From: Candidatus Omnitrophota bacterium | Lineage (GTDB): Bacteria; Omnitrophota; Omnitrophia; Omnitrophales; Danuiimicrobiaceae | Assembly (NCBI GenBank): GCA_016206815.1 | Contig: JACQQT010000039.1 | Location: 1 to 10,260 of the forward strand | Length of the DNA stretch: 10,260 bases | Direction of reading: 5' to 3' | Shown: one piece after another, positions 4,424 through 10,260 of the stretch | Numbering within the stretch: position 1 is the stretch's first letter | How the letters are laid out: each line of letters starts with the position of its first letter | Translations under genes and position numbers: made by a program | The notes under the pieces: generated by a model | Told to the model about the DNA's origin: nothing | What the model saw: only the letters and a program-made list of their open reading frames with translations | Databases searched by the model: none

Positions 4424-6046
4424 ATGCAAAACGGTTCCGCACACGGAAATATTTTCTTCGGACGGGGCGAAATCCGCGCCCTCCTTGCCAAACGTCTTGA
4501 GGCATTTCAAAAAGGATACCGTCAGAACATCGGCATTATTGGGGCGCCATCCCTCGGTAAGACACACATCCTGAATACACTGGCAGTGGACATTGCCACC
4601 CCAGAACTTCTCATCGTTTTCTTTAGCTGCCGTGAGTTTGATTCCTTTGAGCGCTTTGCGGAACGTTGGATGGGCAAGCTCCTGTATGGCTATCAGCAGG
4701 CCTTCGGGAAACCGGCGCCTCTTAATTTTCAGGAACTCGTCCGCTCCTCCAAAGACACGCTTCCCAAAACGATTGCCCGAATGCGGTCGCTTAAGAAAAT
4801 GATCCTCGCACGCAGGTACGATCCGGCCTACCGGGAACTTTTGAGTTTGACGGCCGTCCTGCATCAGGAAAGCGGAAAGAAAATTTTGATGATCCTGGAT
4901 GATTTCGACCGCTTGAGCGAATTGGGCTTGCGGGATCCGTTCGGGGAGCTCGGAAAAGAAATGATGGTTCAGAAAGAAACAATGTTTGTCGCGGCCAGTT
5001 CCCGGATCGCTTACAGCCAGTCGATTTTTCGCGAGAAACTTTCGCTCCTCTTCGGAAATTTTGAAGTGATCGCGCTGGAACCTTTTGATTTCAGAGAATG
5101 TGCCGAATTTTTTGACGCAATGTTTCCGGGCGGTGGTTTAACGCCTGCGCTCCGGCATTTTCTGATTCGCGCCACCGACGGTAACCCGTTTTACTTGGAT
5201 GTGCTCACCCGGCGGCTTTTATCCGCAGACAGCAAGGAGGTGGATCGGGAAACATTCATGGACGCTCTCACCTCAGAACTGCTGGATGAGCGCGGACTGC
5301 TTTACCGGCATTTTGAATCGCGTTTCCACGAGCTCGCCCAAGGGCGCCCGTGGCCTTATTTCGCGGATCTGCTGGTGGCCGTCTCGCGCGGCCATAAAAA
5401 AATGTTGGAGATTTCCCGTTTTCTTCATCAGAAGCCAAGCGAGGTGAAAAAAATCCTGGAGAAGCTCACGGCCGCTGAGGTGCTCGAGAAGCATGGGACG
5501 CTGTTTCAGGTAAAAGACAATCTCTTTCGGTTTTGGCTGAGGGCGGTGTACTACCGGAAGCGGTTTTTAACAGAACGCTCGCCGGTGGCAAGGACGTCTT
5601 CTTTCCGGGGTGATTTGGAGCAAGCCATTCGATCAAGCGAACTTGCAGACGGCGCCGAACTCCCGAACCGGCTGGAGGCCCTCTTCTTAAAATTTCAGAA
5701 TGACACCGTGGAGCTCAACCACCGGAAGTTCAAATGCTCCCACTTTACCGAGGTTTCCTCCCGCCCCAATAACGGCCGGGTATTTCCCGTGACGGCTAAA
5801 AACAGCCGCGCCCGCTGGCTGTGTCAGATTCTTTCCAGTAAAGTCCAGGAAGACGACATTCGCCGGTTTTTGGACGATGCGAAGCAGCTCAGGAGCCCGA
5901 TCGAACGGCGGCTCATGATCGGCATTCGTGGAATCGATTTAAACGCGAAGCTGCTTGCCCAGGAAGCCAAAATCCAGTATCTGGATCTCCGCAGTTTAAA
6001 TTTCTTGCTTGATGTGCACGATCAGCCTAAAATAGTTTTAACTTAA
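4424..6046 (+). CDS. AAA/STAND-type ATPase with winged helix and nuclease-like C-terminus
   Basis: A 540-residue protein of the archaeal-type/STAND ATPase group. An FFGR opening (residues 11-14) precedes Walker A GAPSLGKT (40-47), Walker B ILMILDD (154-160) and a sensor-like VAASSR (189-194). TDGNPFYLDVLTRRL (251-265) is the usual helical-lid motif. Residues about 310-360 form a winged helix, then NLFRFWLRAVYY (366-377), a signature of ATPases that carry a C-terminal restriction-endonuclease-like domain (DUF234-type). The C-terminal 130 residues look like that domain, but where an acidic-x-Lys catalytic pair is expected the sequence reads WLCQILSSK (465-473), so nuclease activity is doubtful. 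Such ATPases are common in archaea and candidate phyla, with poorly known roles (signalling, defence or mobile-element functions have been proposed). HIT and dGTPase-like genes follow within 34 nt and 1 nt. The start has only GGGG 3 nt upstream. Confidence 0.85.
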   Translation: MQNGSAHGNIFFGRGEIRALLAKRLEAFQKGYRQNIGIIGAPSLGKTHILNTLAVDIATPELLIVFFSCREFDSFERFAERWMGKLLYGYQQAFGKPAPLNFQELVRSSKDTLPKTIARMRSLKKMILARRYDPAYRELLSLTAVLHQESGKKILMILDDFDRLSELGLRDPFGELGKEMMVQKETMFVAASSRIAYSQSIFREKLSLLFGNFEVIALEPFDFRECAEFFDAMFPGGGLTPALRHFLIRATDGNPFYLDVLTRRLLSADSKEVDRETFMDALTSELLDERGLLYRHFESRFHELAQGRPWPYFADLLVAVSRGHKKMLEISRFLHQKPSEVKKILEKLTAAEVLEKHGTLFQVKDNLFRFWLRAVYYRKRFLTERSPVARTSSFRGDLEQAIRSSELADGAELPNRLEALFLKFQNDTVELNHRKFKCSHFTEVSSRPNNGRVFPVTAKNSRARWLCQILSSKVQEDDIRRFLDDAKQLRSPIERRLMIGIRGIDLNAKLLAQEAKIQYLDLRSLNFLLDVHDQPKIVLT

Positions 6047-6057
6047 TGTTTTTTAGG
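6026..6057. other. AT-rich nested hairpin spanning the ATPase stop
   Basis: CCTAAAA (6026-6032) pairs with TTTTAGG (6051-6057), and AGTT-TT-AACT (6034-6043) nests inside. The hairpin covers the ATPase stop codon (6044-6046). It is too AT-rich for a classical terminator but could modulate read-through into the HIT gene. Confidence 0.3.
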
Positions 6058-6079
6058 TGACCGCACCGATCTATCTTCT

Positions 6080-6553
6080 ATGGACAAATTATGGGCTCCC
6101 TGGCGTAAGCAATACATTACAAAGAAGCAACCGCACGGCTGTTTCATCTGCCGCATTCACGCCTCTTCTAAAGACGCCAAGCATTACGTTCTCAAACGTT
6201 CCCGTTCCAGTTTCGCCGTCCTTAATCTTTTTCCTTACAACAACGGCCATGTGATGATCGTTCCCAAGCGCCACGTCAAGAGCTTGAAACAGCTGAAAGA
6301 CCGCGAAATGCTGGACCTCATGTATTTAATGAATCAGGTGATCGATCGGATTCAGACCGAGATGAAACCTCACGGCATGAATGTCGGAATCAATCTCGGC
6401 CGGGTGGCGGGCGCCGGCGTTCCGGGGCATCTCCATATTCACGTGGTGCCGCGCTGGTCGGCCGACACCAACTTTATGCCGGTGATTGCCGAGACAAAAG
6501 TGATTTCCGAGTCCCTTGCCTCCGTTTACAAACGATTGAAGTGGAACCGTTAG
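6080..6553 (+). CDS. HIT family nucleotide hydrolase/transferase
   Basis: A 157-residue histidine-triad protein of the Fhit/Ap4A-phosphorylase-like branch. The active site HLHIHVVPRW holds the triad His117-x-His119-x-His121, whose central His forms the nucleotidyl-enzyme intermediate. The N-terminus MDKLWAPWRKQYI followed by CFIC (Cys21, Cys24) is typical of the bacterial branch that adds a zinc site. NLFPYNNGHVMIVPKRHV (residues 49-66) is the conserved nucleotide-binding strand region. Expected substrates are dinucleoside polyphosphates or related adenylated nucleotides, in the cytoplasm. The start is fixed by family alignment; no convincing ribosome binding site is seen. The gene lies 33 nt after the ATPase gene and 1 nt before the dGTPase-like gene, so the three are probably co-transcribed. 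Confidence 0.95.
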   Translation: MDKLWAPWRKQYITKKQPHGCFICRIHASSKDAKHYVLKRSRSSFAVLNLFPYNNGHVMIVPKRHVKSLKQLKDREMLDLMYLMNQVIDRIQTEMKPHGMNVGINLGRVAGAGVPGHLHIHVVPRWSADTNFMPVIAETKVISESLASVYKRLKWNR

Positions 6554-6554
6554 A

Positions 6555-7661
6555 ATGTTGACCCGCGCATTCATTGAGCGCCGCGAACACGAATTTTTAG
6601 CTCCTTACGCGATCAAAAGTTCCGAGAGCCGCGGGCGCGTTTATCCGGAAAAAGAACACGATTTCCGGACCGCGTTTCAGCGCGACCGCGACCGCATCAT
6701 TCACTCCACCGCTTTCCGCAGGCTGGAATATAAAACCCAGGTGTTTGTCAATCACGAGGGAGACCATTACCGCACCCGTCTCACGCACACCATTGAAATG
6801 AGTCAAATCGCCCGTACCATCGCCCGTGCGCTTCGCTTAAACGAAGATTTGACGGAGGCGATCGCGCTCGCGCATGACTTGGGGCACGGGCCGTTCGGTC
6901 ATGCCGGTCAGGAAGCGCTTTCCGAATTAATGAAGCAGCACGGCGGATTTGAACACAACGCTCAGTGTCTTCGGATCGTGGAGAAGCTGGAGGAAAGTTA
7001 CGCCAACTTTCACGGCTTGAATCTCACCTTTGAGGTGAGAGAAGGCTTGAGGAAACACGCGAGAAACCAAATTCCGTCGCTGGAGGCCGAGGTCGTCGAC
7101 TTGGCGGATTCGATTGCCTACAACGGCCACGACTTAGACGACGGCCTGCGCTCGGGCCTCCTCAATATTCGGATGCTCGCCAAGATTAAACTTTGGAGGG
7201 AAGTTGACCGTTACATTCAGAAGAAATCACCTCGGGCGCCTCAGGGGATTCAGAATAAAATTGCGATCCGGCTCCTCATCAACCGGATGACCGGCGACTT
7301 AATCGAAGAAACGCTTCGCCATCTCAGGCGGTTTGCAATTCAAAAGCCGGCAGACTTAAGGCGTGCCGGTGCAAAAGTCGTCCGGTTTTCGAAAGCGCTG
7401 GATGCGGACGTTTTGGAACTGAAAAAATTTCTAAGGAAGAACCTTTATTTGCATCCGCATGTCATCCGCGTGACGCGGGAAGGACAGCACCTGATCCGCG
7501 AACTCTTTGGTTTTTATGCGGCGCATCCCGCGCAATTGCCAGCGTACGTGAAGCGGCGCGCCGCCAAGGAAGGGCAGTGGAGGTCTCTGTGCGATTACAT
7601 TGCCGGGATGACGGACCGGTATGCGGCTGAGGAATACCACCGGCTTTTTTTAAGAAAATGA
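6555..7661 (+). CDS. dgt: dGTPase-like HD-domain triphosphohydrolase
   Basis: A 368-residue HD phosphohydrolase of the deoxyguanosinetriphosphate triphosphohydrolase-like (type 2) family, of normal length. Metal-binding residues are visible in order: His78 (RLTHTIEMSQIAR), His107-Asp108 (ALAHDLGHGPFGHAG) and Asp185 (VVDLADSIAYNGHDLDD). The N-terminal segment DFRTAFQRDRDRIIHSTAFRRLEYKTQVF (key residues about 36-64) is strongly conserved in this family. Members cleave dNTPs, typically dGTP, to the nucleoside and tripolyphosphate, lowering or balancing the dNTP pool. The ATG follows the HIT stop by 1 nt, so translation is probably coupled. Together with HIT this makes a nucleotide-metabolism pair. 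The gene symbol reflects family, not proof of dGTP preference. Confidence 0.95.
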   Translation: MLTRAFIERREHEFLAPYAIKSSESRGRVYPEKEHDFRTAFQRDRDRIIHSTAFRRLEYKTQVFVNHEGDHYRTRLTHTIEMSQIARTIARALRLNEDLTEAIALAHDLGHGPFGHAGQEALSELMKQHGGFEHNAQCLRIVEKLEESYANFHGLNLTFEVREGLRKHARNQIPSLEAEVVDLADSIAYNGHDLDDGLRSGLLNIRMLAKIKLWREVDRYIQKKSPRAPQGIQNKIAIRLLINRMTGDLIEETLRHLRRFAIQKPADLRRAGAKVVRFSKALDADVLELKKFLRKNLYLHPHVIRVTREGQHLIRELFGFYAAHPAQLPAYVKRRAAKEGQWRSLCDYIAGMTDRYAAEEYHRLFLRK

Positions 7662-7667
7662 GGGAAA

Positions 7668-7697
7668 TTGACGCTGGATTGGGAATAGTGCTAGAAT
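7668..7697 (+). promoter_or_regulatory. Promoter of GAF/HD-GYP gene
   Basis: TTGACG (7668-7673) and TAGAAT (7692-7697) are spaced by 18 bp and match sigma70 boxes at 5/6 each. It begins just 6 nt after the dGTPase stop, so the GAF/HD-GYP gene probably starts a new transcription unit. A TAGGAA ribosome binding site (7705-7710) precedes the ATG at 7713. Confidence 0.6.
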
Positions 7698-7712
7698 TTA
7701 ACCGTAGGAAAT

Positions 7713-9266
7713 ATGTTGAAGCATAAAGAAAAGACCGTATTAGAAAAACACCTTTTGACAAGCTCTTCCTGGACGGAAGGATACCGGGAATACGCGAAGT
7801 ATTTCGGGAAACCGCTTGGATGGCTTTATGTCATTCAAAACGGTGATCACCGCTTGATCCGCCTCGATCAAAAGGGGCACTGCTCCTTTTACGCCAAGTC
7901 CAAGGAAAATCAAAGCAGCTGTTCTGCTTTTCTCGAAAAATATTTCTCGCAGCTCCTCACCGAGCGCCCGGAGGAAATCAAGCGGTTTCCGAACCCCTAT
8001 CATTGCGCTTTCGGCCGGACGGGGGTCATTTTTACGCTGAAACATTTGGGCGAGGTGAAAGGATTTTTGGTGTTGTGTGCGATCGGACGCTCAGAACGGG
8101 AGGTGAAGCCTTACGTCCCCTTGTTTGACCGGTTTCTTCAGGCCGAAGTCGATCTGGCGTATAAGACTTTTGAGCTTCAGAATTTTTACGAAACGGTTCA
8201 TCCCAGAGCGTTGGCGCTTTCCACGATTCATTCGGTTCATCGCGTGATGGCTTCTTCATTGGGACTGGATCAGCTGCTGCCGCGGGTCGGAAGGTTGTGC
8301 GCGCAGGTGTTGAAAGCCAAAAAATGTGCCCTCTATATTTTGGATTCTTCGAAAAATTTTTTGGTTCCAAAATTTTCATTCGGGGAGAAAGAAGAAAGAA
8401 AACGGCGTTTGCGGATAGGTTACGGTTTGGAGGGCCGCGTGGCTGAAACGGCCGAATTCCATTTATCCAGGAACTGCGTGTCGGTTCCTTTTATTGAAGA
8501 TGATGTGATCGGCGTGGTGACGCTTCGGGACAAGCTGGGCGAGATGCCGTTTACCAAAACAGATCTCGAGATTTTAAAGACCTTATCGGAACAGGCGGTC
8601 GTTGCCATTAAAAACGCGCAGCTGTTTGAAGAGACGGAGCAATTGACGCTGGGAAGCATCAAAACCATTAATGAACTGCTCGAGCTCGGCTTTGCGGGCG
8701 AGAATATTCACCTTCCGCTGTTCAGCGAAATCGCGTATCAGATGGGCCGGGATTTGGGGCTGACGGGGCAGGAGCTAACGAATTTGCACCGGGCCACCTT
8801 CTTAATTGATGCCGGACAGCTCGGCACCCCGGAGCGGATTCTGCACAAGAAGGAGAAATTGACCAAAAAAGAGTTTGAGGCGGTCAAGCAGCATCCGGCG
8901 CTCGGCGCATCGATTCTTGAGCAAATCAGCTCGTTGAAGCCGATCACCCCCAGCATCCTGCACCACCACGAGCGTTACGACGGGACCGGTTATCCCAGCC
9001 GGCTGAAGGGGGATGAAATTCCCGTTGGTGCCCGGATTATTTCTGTGGTAGATTCGTTCACCGCGATGCTTTCCAGCCGCCCTTATCGGCAGATGCGAAG
9101 TATTCGGGACGCGGTTCGCGAGATCAAAGCCAATTCGGGGACTCAGTTCGATCCCAAGGTCGTTGAAAGTTTTTTAAGGGCGATTCAGCGGCCCGAGGTG
9201 GTGACGATGCTTCAGAAAATTCCGCAGAAAAAACGAAAATTGAAAGCCGCGTTGAAGCGGCATTAA
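7713..9266 (+). CDS. GAF and degenerate HD-GYP domain signalling protein
   Basis: A 517-residue cytoplasmic sensor. Residues 15-155 form an N-terminal sensory region with several Cys (57, 70, 98, 122), loosely like PocR-type ligand-binding domains. Residues about 170-305 are a GAF domain (QLLPRVGRLCAQVL to LSEQAVVAIKNAQLFEE). Residues about 315-490 are an HD-GYP domain: HHHERYDGTGYP (417-428), RIISVVDSF (441-449) and KQHPALG (392-398) are intact. However, the normal HDxGK reads Ile365-Asp366-Ala-Gly-Gln369, and the usual DxFDA reads DSFTA. Active HD-GYP proteins hydrolyse cyclic di-GMP with a metal centre that uses the missing His. I infer weak or no catalysis and a sensing or protein-binding role. 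No membrane helix is seen. The basic C-terminus (KKRKLKAALKRH) is unusual. Three envelope-type genes follow closely. Confidence 0.92.
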   Translation: MLKHKEKTVLEKHLLTSSSWTEGYREYAKYFGKPLGWLYVIQNGDHRLIRLDQKGHCSFYAKSKENQSSCSAFLEKYFSQLLTERPEEIKRFPNPYHCAFGRTGVIFTLKHLGEVKGFLVLCAIGRSEREVKPYVPLFDRFLQAEVDLAYKTFELQNFYETVHPRALALSTIHSVHRVMASSLGLDQLLPRVGRLCAQVLKAKKCALYILDSSKNFLVPKFSFGEKEERKRRLRIGYGLEGRVAETAEFHLSRNCVSVPFIEDDVIGVVTLRDKLGEMPFTKTDLEILKTLSEQAVVAIKNAQLFEETEQLTLGSIKTINELLELGFAGENIHLPLFSEIAYQMGRDLGLTGQELTNLHRATFLIDAGQLGTPERILHKKEKLTKKEFEAVKQHPALGASILEQISSLKPITPSILHHHERYDGTGYPSRLKGDEIPVGARIISVVDSFTAMLSSRPYRQMRSIRDAVREIKANSGTQFDPKVVESFLRAIQRPEVVTMLQKIPQKKRKLKAALKRH

Positions 9267-9285
9267 GCAATCAGGAATCAGCGGC

Positions 9286-9474
9286 ATGGAATCAACCCAA
9301 TCGTCAACCAAACTCGGAATCAAGATTGAACGCCCCGGCGGAGAAAAACTCGGTTTTATTTATTTACTTTTAGCGATCCTCGCTTTACTTTTCGCGCTAT
9401 CGACCCTCGCACTTCTTGCTTTGGAATGGACCGGACAACCGTTACCCGCCTTTTTAAAACTACCGATCGGCTGA
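9286..9474 (+). CDS. Small one-helix membrane protein
   Basis: A 62-residue protein I do not recognise. Residues 1-21 are polar and the hydrophobic segment FIYLLLAILALLFALSTLAL (24-43) is a clear membrane helix, ending with a short proline-containing tail (residues 48-62). The start is supported by AGGA 9 nt upstream (9273-9276). The gene lies 19 nt after the HD-GYP gene and its last 49 nt overlap the next gene in another frame, so co-translation is likely. It may be a partner or assembly factor of the following membrane proteins. Confidence 0.62.
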   Translation: MESTQSSTKLGIKIERPGGEKLGFIYLLLAILALLFALSTLALLALEWTGQPLPAFLKLPIG

Positions 9475-9923
9475 AAAAGCGGCGTTTTTTAGTTGCGTTG
9501 GTGGTAGTGCTCATCCTGCTCAGCCCGAGTGTGCTCGCGCATTTATTTTTTTGGCGTATCGAGTATCGTTTAAATCTGCACGTGGACGACAAGCCGTTCT
9601 TAACACTCGTTCCGGGCCGGATTCACCTGACGCACGCTTCTCTCAACTGGAAGGAAAAACTTCGGGTCACCTCCGGCGATTTACGGGTTCGGTTTCCGAT
9701 TTCCGCCGTCCTCGGCGGTCGGTATACGATCGTCTTGGACGGTGAAAGTCTGGCGGTCCAGCTGGGTCCCGAATTGCGGAAATCGCTCGGGAGTGATACA
9801 ATCGTCTTCGACCGTTTTCAAGCAAAGATTCGCATCCTCTCCAAACGGGATATCCGAATCGATTTTTTAAATGCAGAGTCCAAGACTATCCAGTTTCATT
9901 TGACGGGCAATGGGGAAAAATAA
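9426..9923 (+). CDS. Bitopic membrane protein, unknown function
   Basis: A 165-residue protein I cannot assign. A positively charged N-terminus (RLFKTTDRLKKRR, residues 8-20) precedes one membrane helix (FLVALVVVLILLSPSVLAHLF, about 21-41; it is long and the start of the mature part is unclear). About 120 residues of mostly alternating polar and hydrophobic character follow, predicted to be beta-rich and outside the membrane (for example RIHLTHASLNWKEKLRV). This resembles the repeating strands of AsmA- or LptC-like periplasmic proteins, but only in style. The ATG lies inside the previous gene with little ribosome binding site (TTGGA), so coupled translation is likely. The next gene starts right after its stop codon. 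Confidence 0.65.
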   Translation: MDRTTVTRLFKTTDRLKKRRFLVALVVVLILLSPSVLAHLFFWRIEYRLNLHVDDKPFLTLVPGRIHLTHASLNWKEKLRVTSGDLRVRFPISAVLGGRYTIVLDGESLAVQLGPELRKSLGSDTIVFDRFQAKIRILSKRDIRIDFLNAESKTIQFHLTGNGEK

Positions 9924-10260
9924 GTGAGAAAAACGCTCGCCTTTGGGGTGCGATTTGCTTTCCTTTTATCCTTACTCATTCATTTGTTTTTTGTAACCGG
10001 GGTGGAAGCCGCCGTTTTTCTGGGAAAAGTGCTGACGCCCCGGCCCTCACCGGTTTTGATATTTTCACCCTCATCTGTCATTCTGAGCGATTCTGCAAAG
10101 GATTTACGTTCCGAGATCCTTCCCCCGTACGGGGTCAGGATGACTTCTGAGCCTTTGCCCCGTGTTTCCGCACGAACCGTCCGGCCGGAGCAAAACTTTT
10201 TTGAGAAGTCCCTTACACATTTCGAAGATTTCCAGAAATATTTGGATCAGCGGATTCAAA
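9924..10260 (+). CDS. Partial exported or TonB-like protein with embedded palindromic repeat
   Basis: An open frame of 112 codons running off the window end. GTG 9924 directly follows the TAA of the previous gene, and GGGGA (9912-9916) is a good ribosome binding site. The N-terminus has a short basic stretch and a hydrophobic segment with FAFLLSLLIHLFFVTG (residues 11-26), like the membrane anchor of TonB proteins. VEA-AV (27-31) would also fit a signal peptidase site. A Pro-rich stretch follows (TPRPSPV). Residues about 51-74 are encoded by a palindromic repeat in frame. Residues 91-112 look helical and charged. TonB identity is only a possibility, because the C-terminal domain lies outside. 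Confidence 0.6.
   Translation, partial: MRKTLAFGVRFAFLLSLLIHLFFVTGVEAAVFLGKVLTPRPSPVLIFSPSSVILSDSAKDLRSEILPPYGVRMTSEPLPRVSARTVRPEQNFFEKSLTHFEDFQKYLDQRIQ
10076..10145. repeat. Palindromic repeat element inside coding frame
   Basis: GTCATTCTGA (10077-10086) pairs with TCAGGATGAC (10135-10144), with one G-T pair. Inside, AAGGAT (10098-10103) pairs with ATCCTT (10116-10121) and CCCCGTACGGGG (10123-10134) is a perfect 12-bp palindrome. TTCTGAGC is repeated directly at 10081-10088 and 10145-10152. This arm sequence (GTCATTCTGA...TCAGGATGAC) resembles repetitive extragenic palindromes I know from many bacterial genomes. Here it lies in an open reading frame without a stop codon. Confidence 0.65.

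Noticed and set aside
4196..4864. 222-codon open frame on the minus strand
   Set aside because: It is antisense to the ATPase N-terminus with its Walker A motif, has no recognisable motif, and runs through the predicted promoter and leader.
1..10260. CRISPR array, insertion sequence or integron
   Set aside because: No regularly spaced repeats, transposase or integrase genes were seen; the palindromes found are isolated.

Overview
The window looks like a stretch of chromosome from an uncultivated Gram-negative-type bacterium of moderate GC content. Housekeeping-type genes alternate with small accessory modules. The gene mix (stand-alone release-factor-like protein, Zeta-type kinase, GYD protein, large STAND-like ATPase, GAF/HD-GYP protein) and my impression of the protein style suggest a candidate phylum such as Omnitrophota. 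That is a guess from memory, not a demonstrated assignment. No rRNA, tRNA, CRISPR array, transposase or phage gene was found.

Layout. Positions 1-455 hold no convincing gene. The first 155 bases are AT-rich with inverted repeats. Positions 160-325 are GC-rich and form a chain of strong hairpins, one followed by eight T: a candidate structured RNA or dispersed palindromic element. Next comes a release-factor-like ribosome-rescue gene (456-869). A two-gene toxin-antitoxin-like unit follows (960-1993): a winged-helix domain fused to a Zeta-type P-loop kinase, overlapping by 4 nt a 53-residue partner. It sits behind operator-like palindromes and a promoter that predicts an almost leaderless mRNA. 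A YiiX-like permuted papain-fold protein (2041-2562) runs tail to tail into a hemerythrin (minus strand). The hemerythrin is divergent from a GYD-domain gene, and their predicted -35 boxes overlap. The GYD gene runs tail to tail into an endonuclease/exonuclease/phosphatase-family gene (minus strand).

From 4272 a predicted promoter and a 117-nt structured leader precede a 540-residue AAA/STAND-type ATPase whose C-terminal domain looks like a decayed PD-(D/E)XK nuclease. It is followed closely by a HIT nucleotide hydrolase/transferase and, 1 nt later, a dGTPase-like HD phosphohydrolase. The last two form a plausible nucleotide-handling pair.

From 7668 a clear promoter drives a GAF/HD-GYP protein whose catalytic HD motif is degraded, so it is more likely a sensor or scaffold than an active cyclic-di-GMP phosphodiesterase. 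Three tightly packed envelope-type genes follow: a small one-helix membrane protein, a bitopic membrane protein overlapping it by 49 nt, and a partial exported or TonB-like protein that leaves the window. This last gene carries, in frame, a ~70-bp palindromic repeat of the type usually found between genes.
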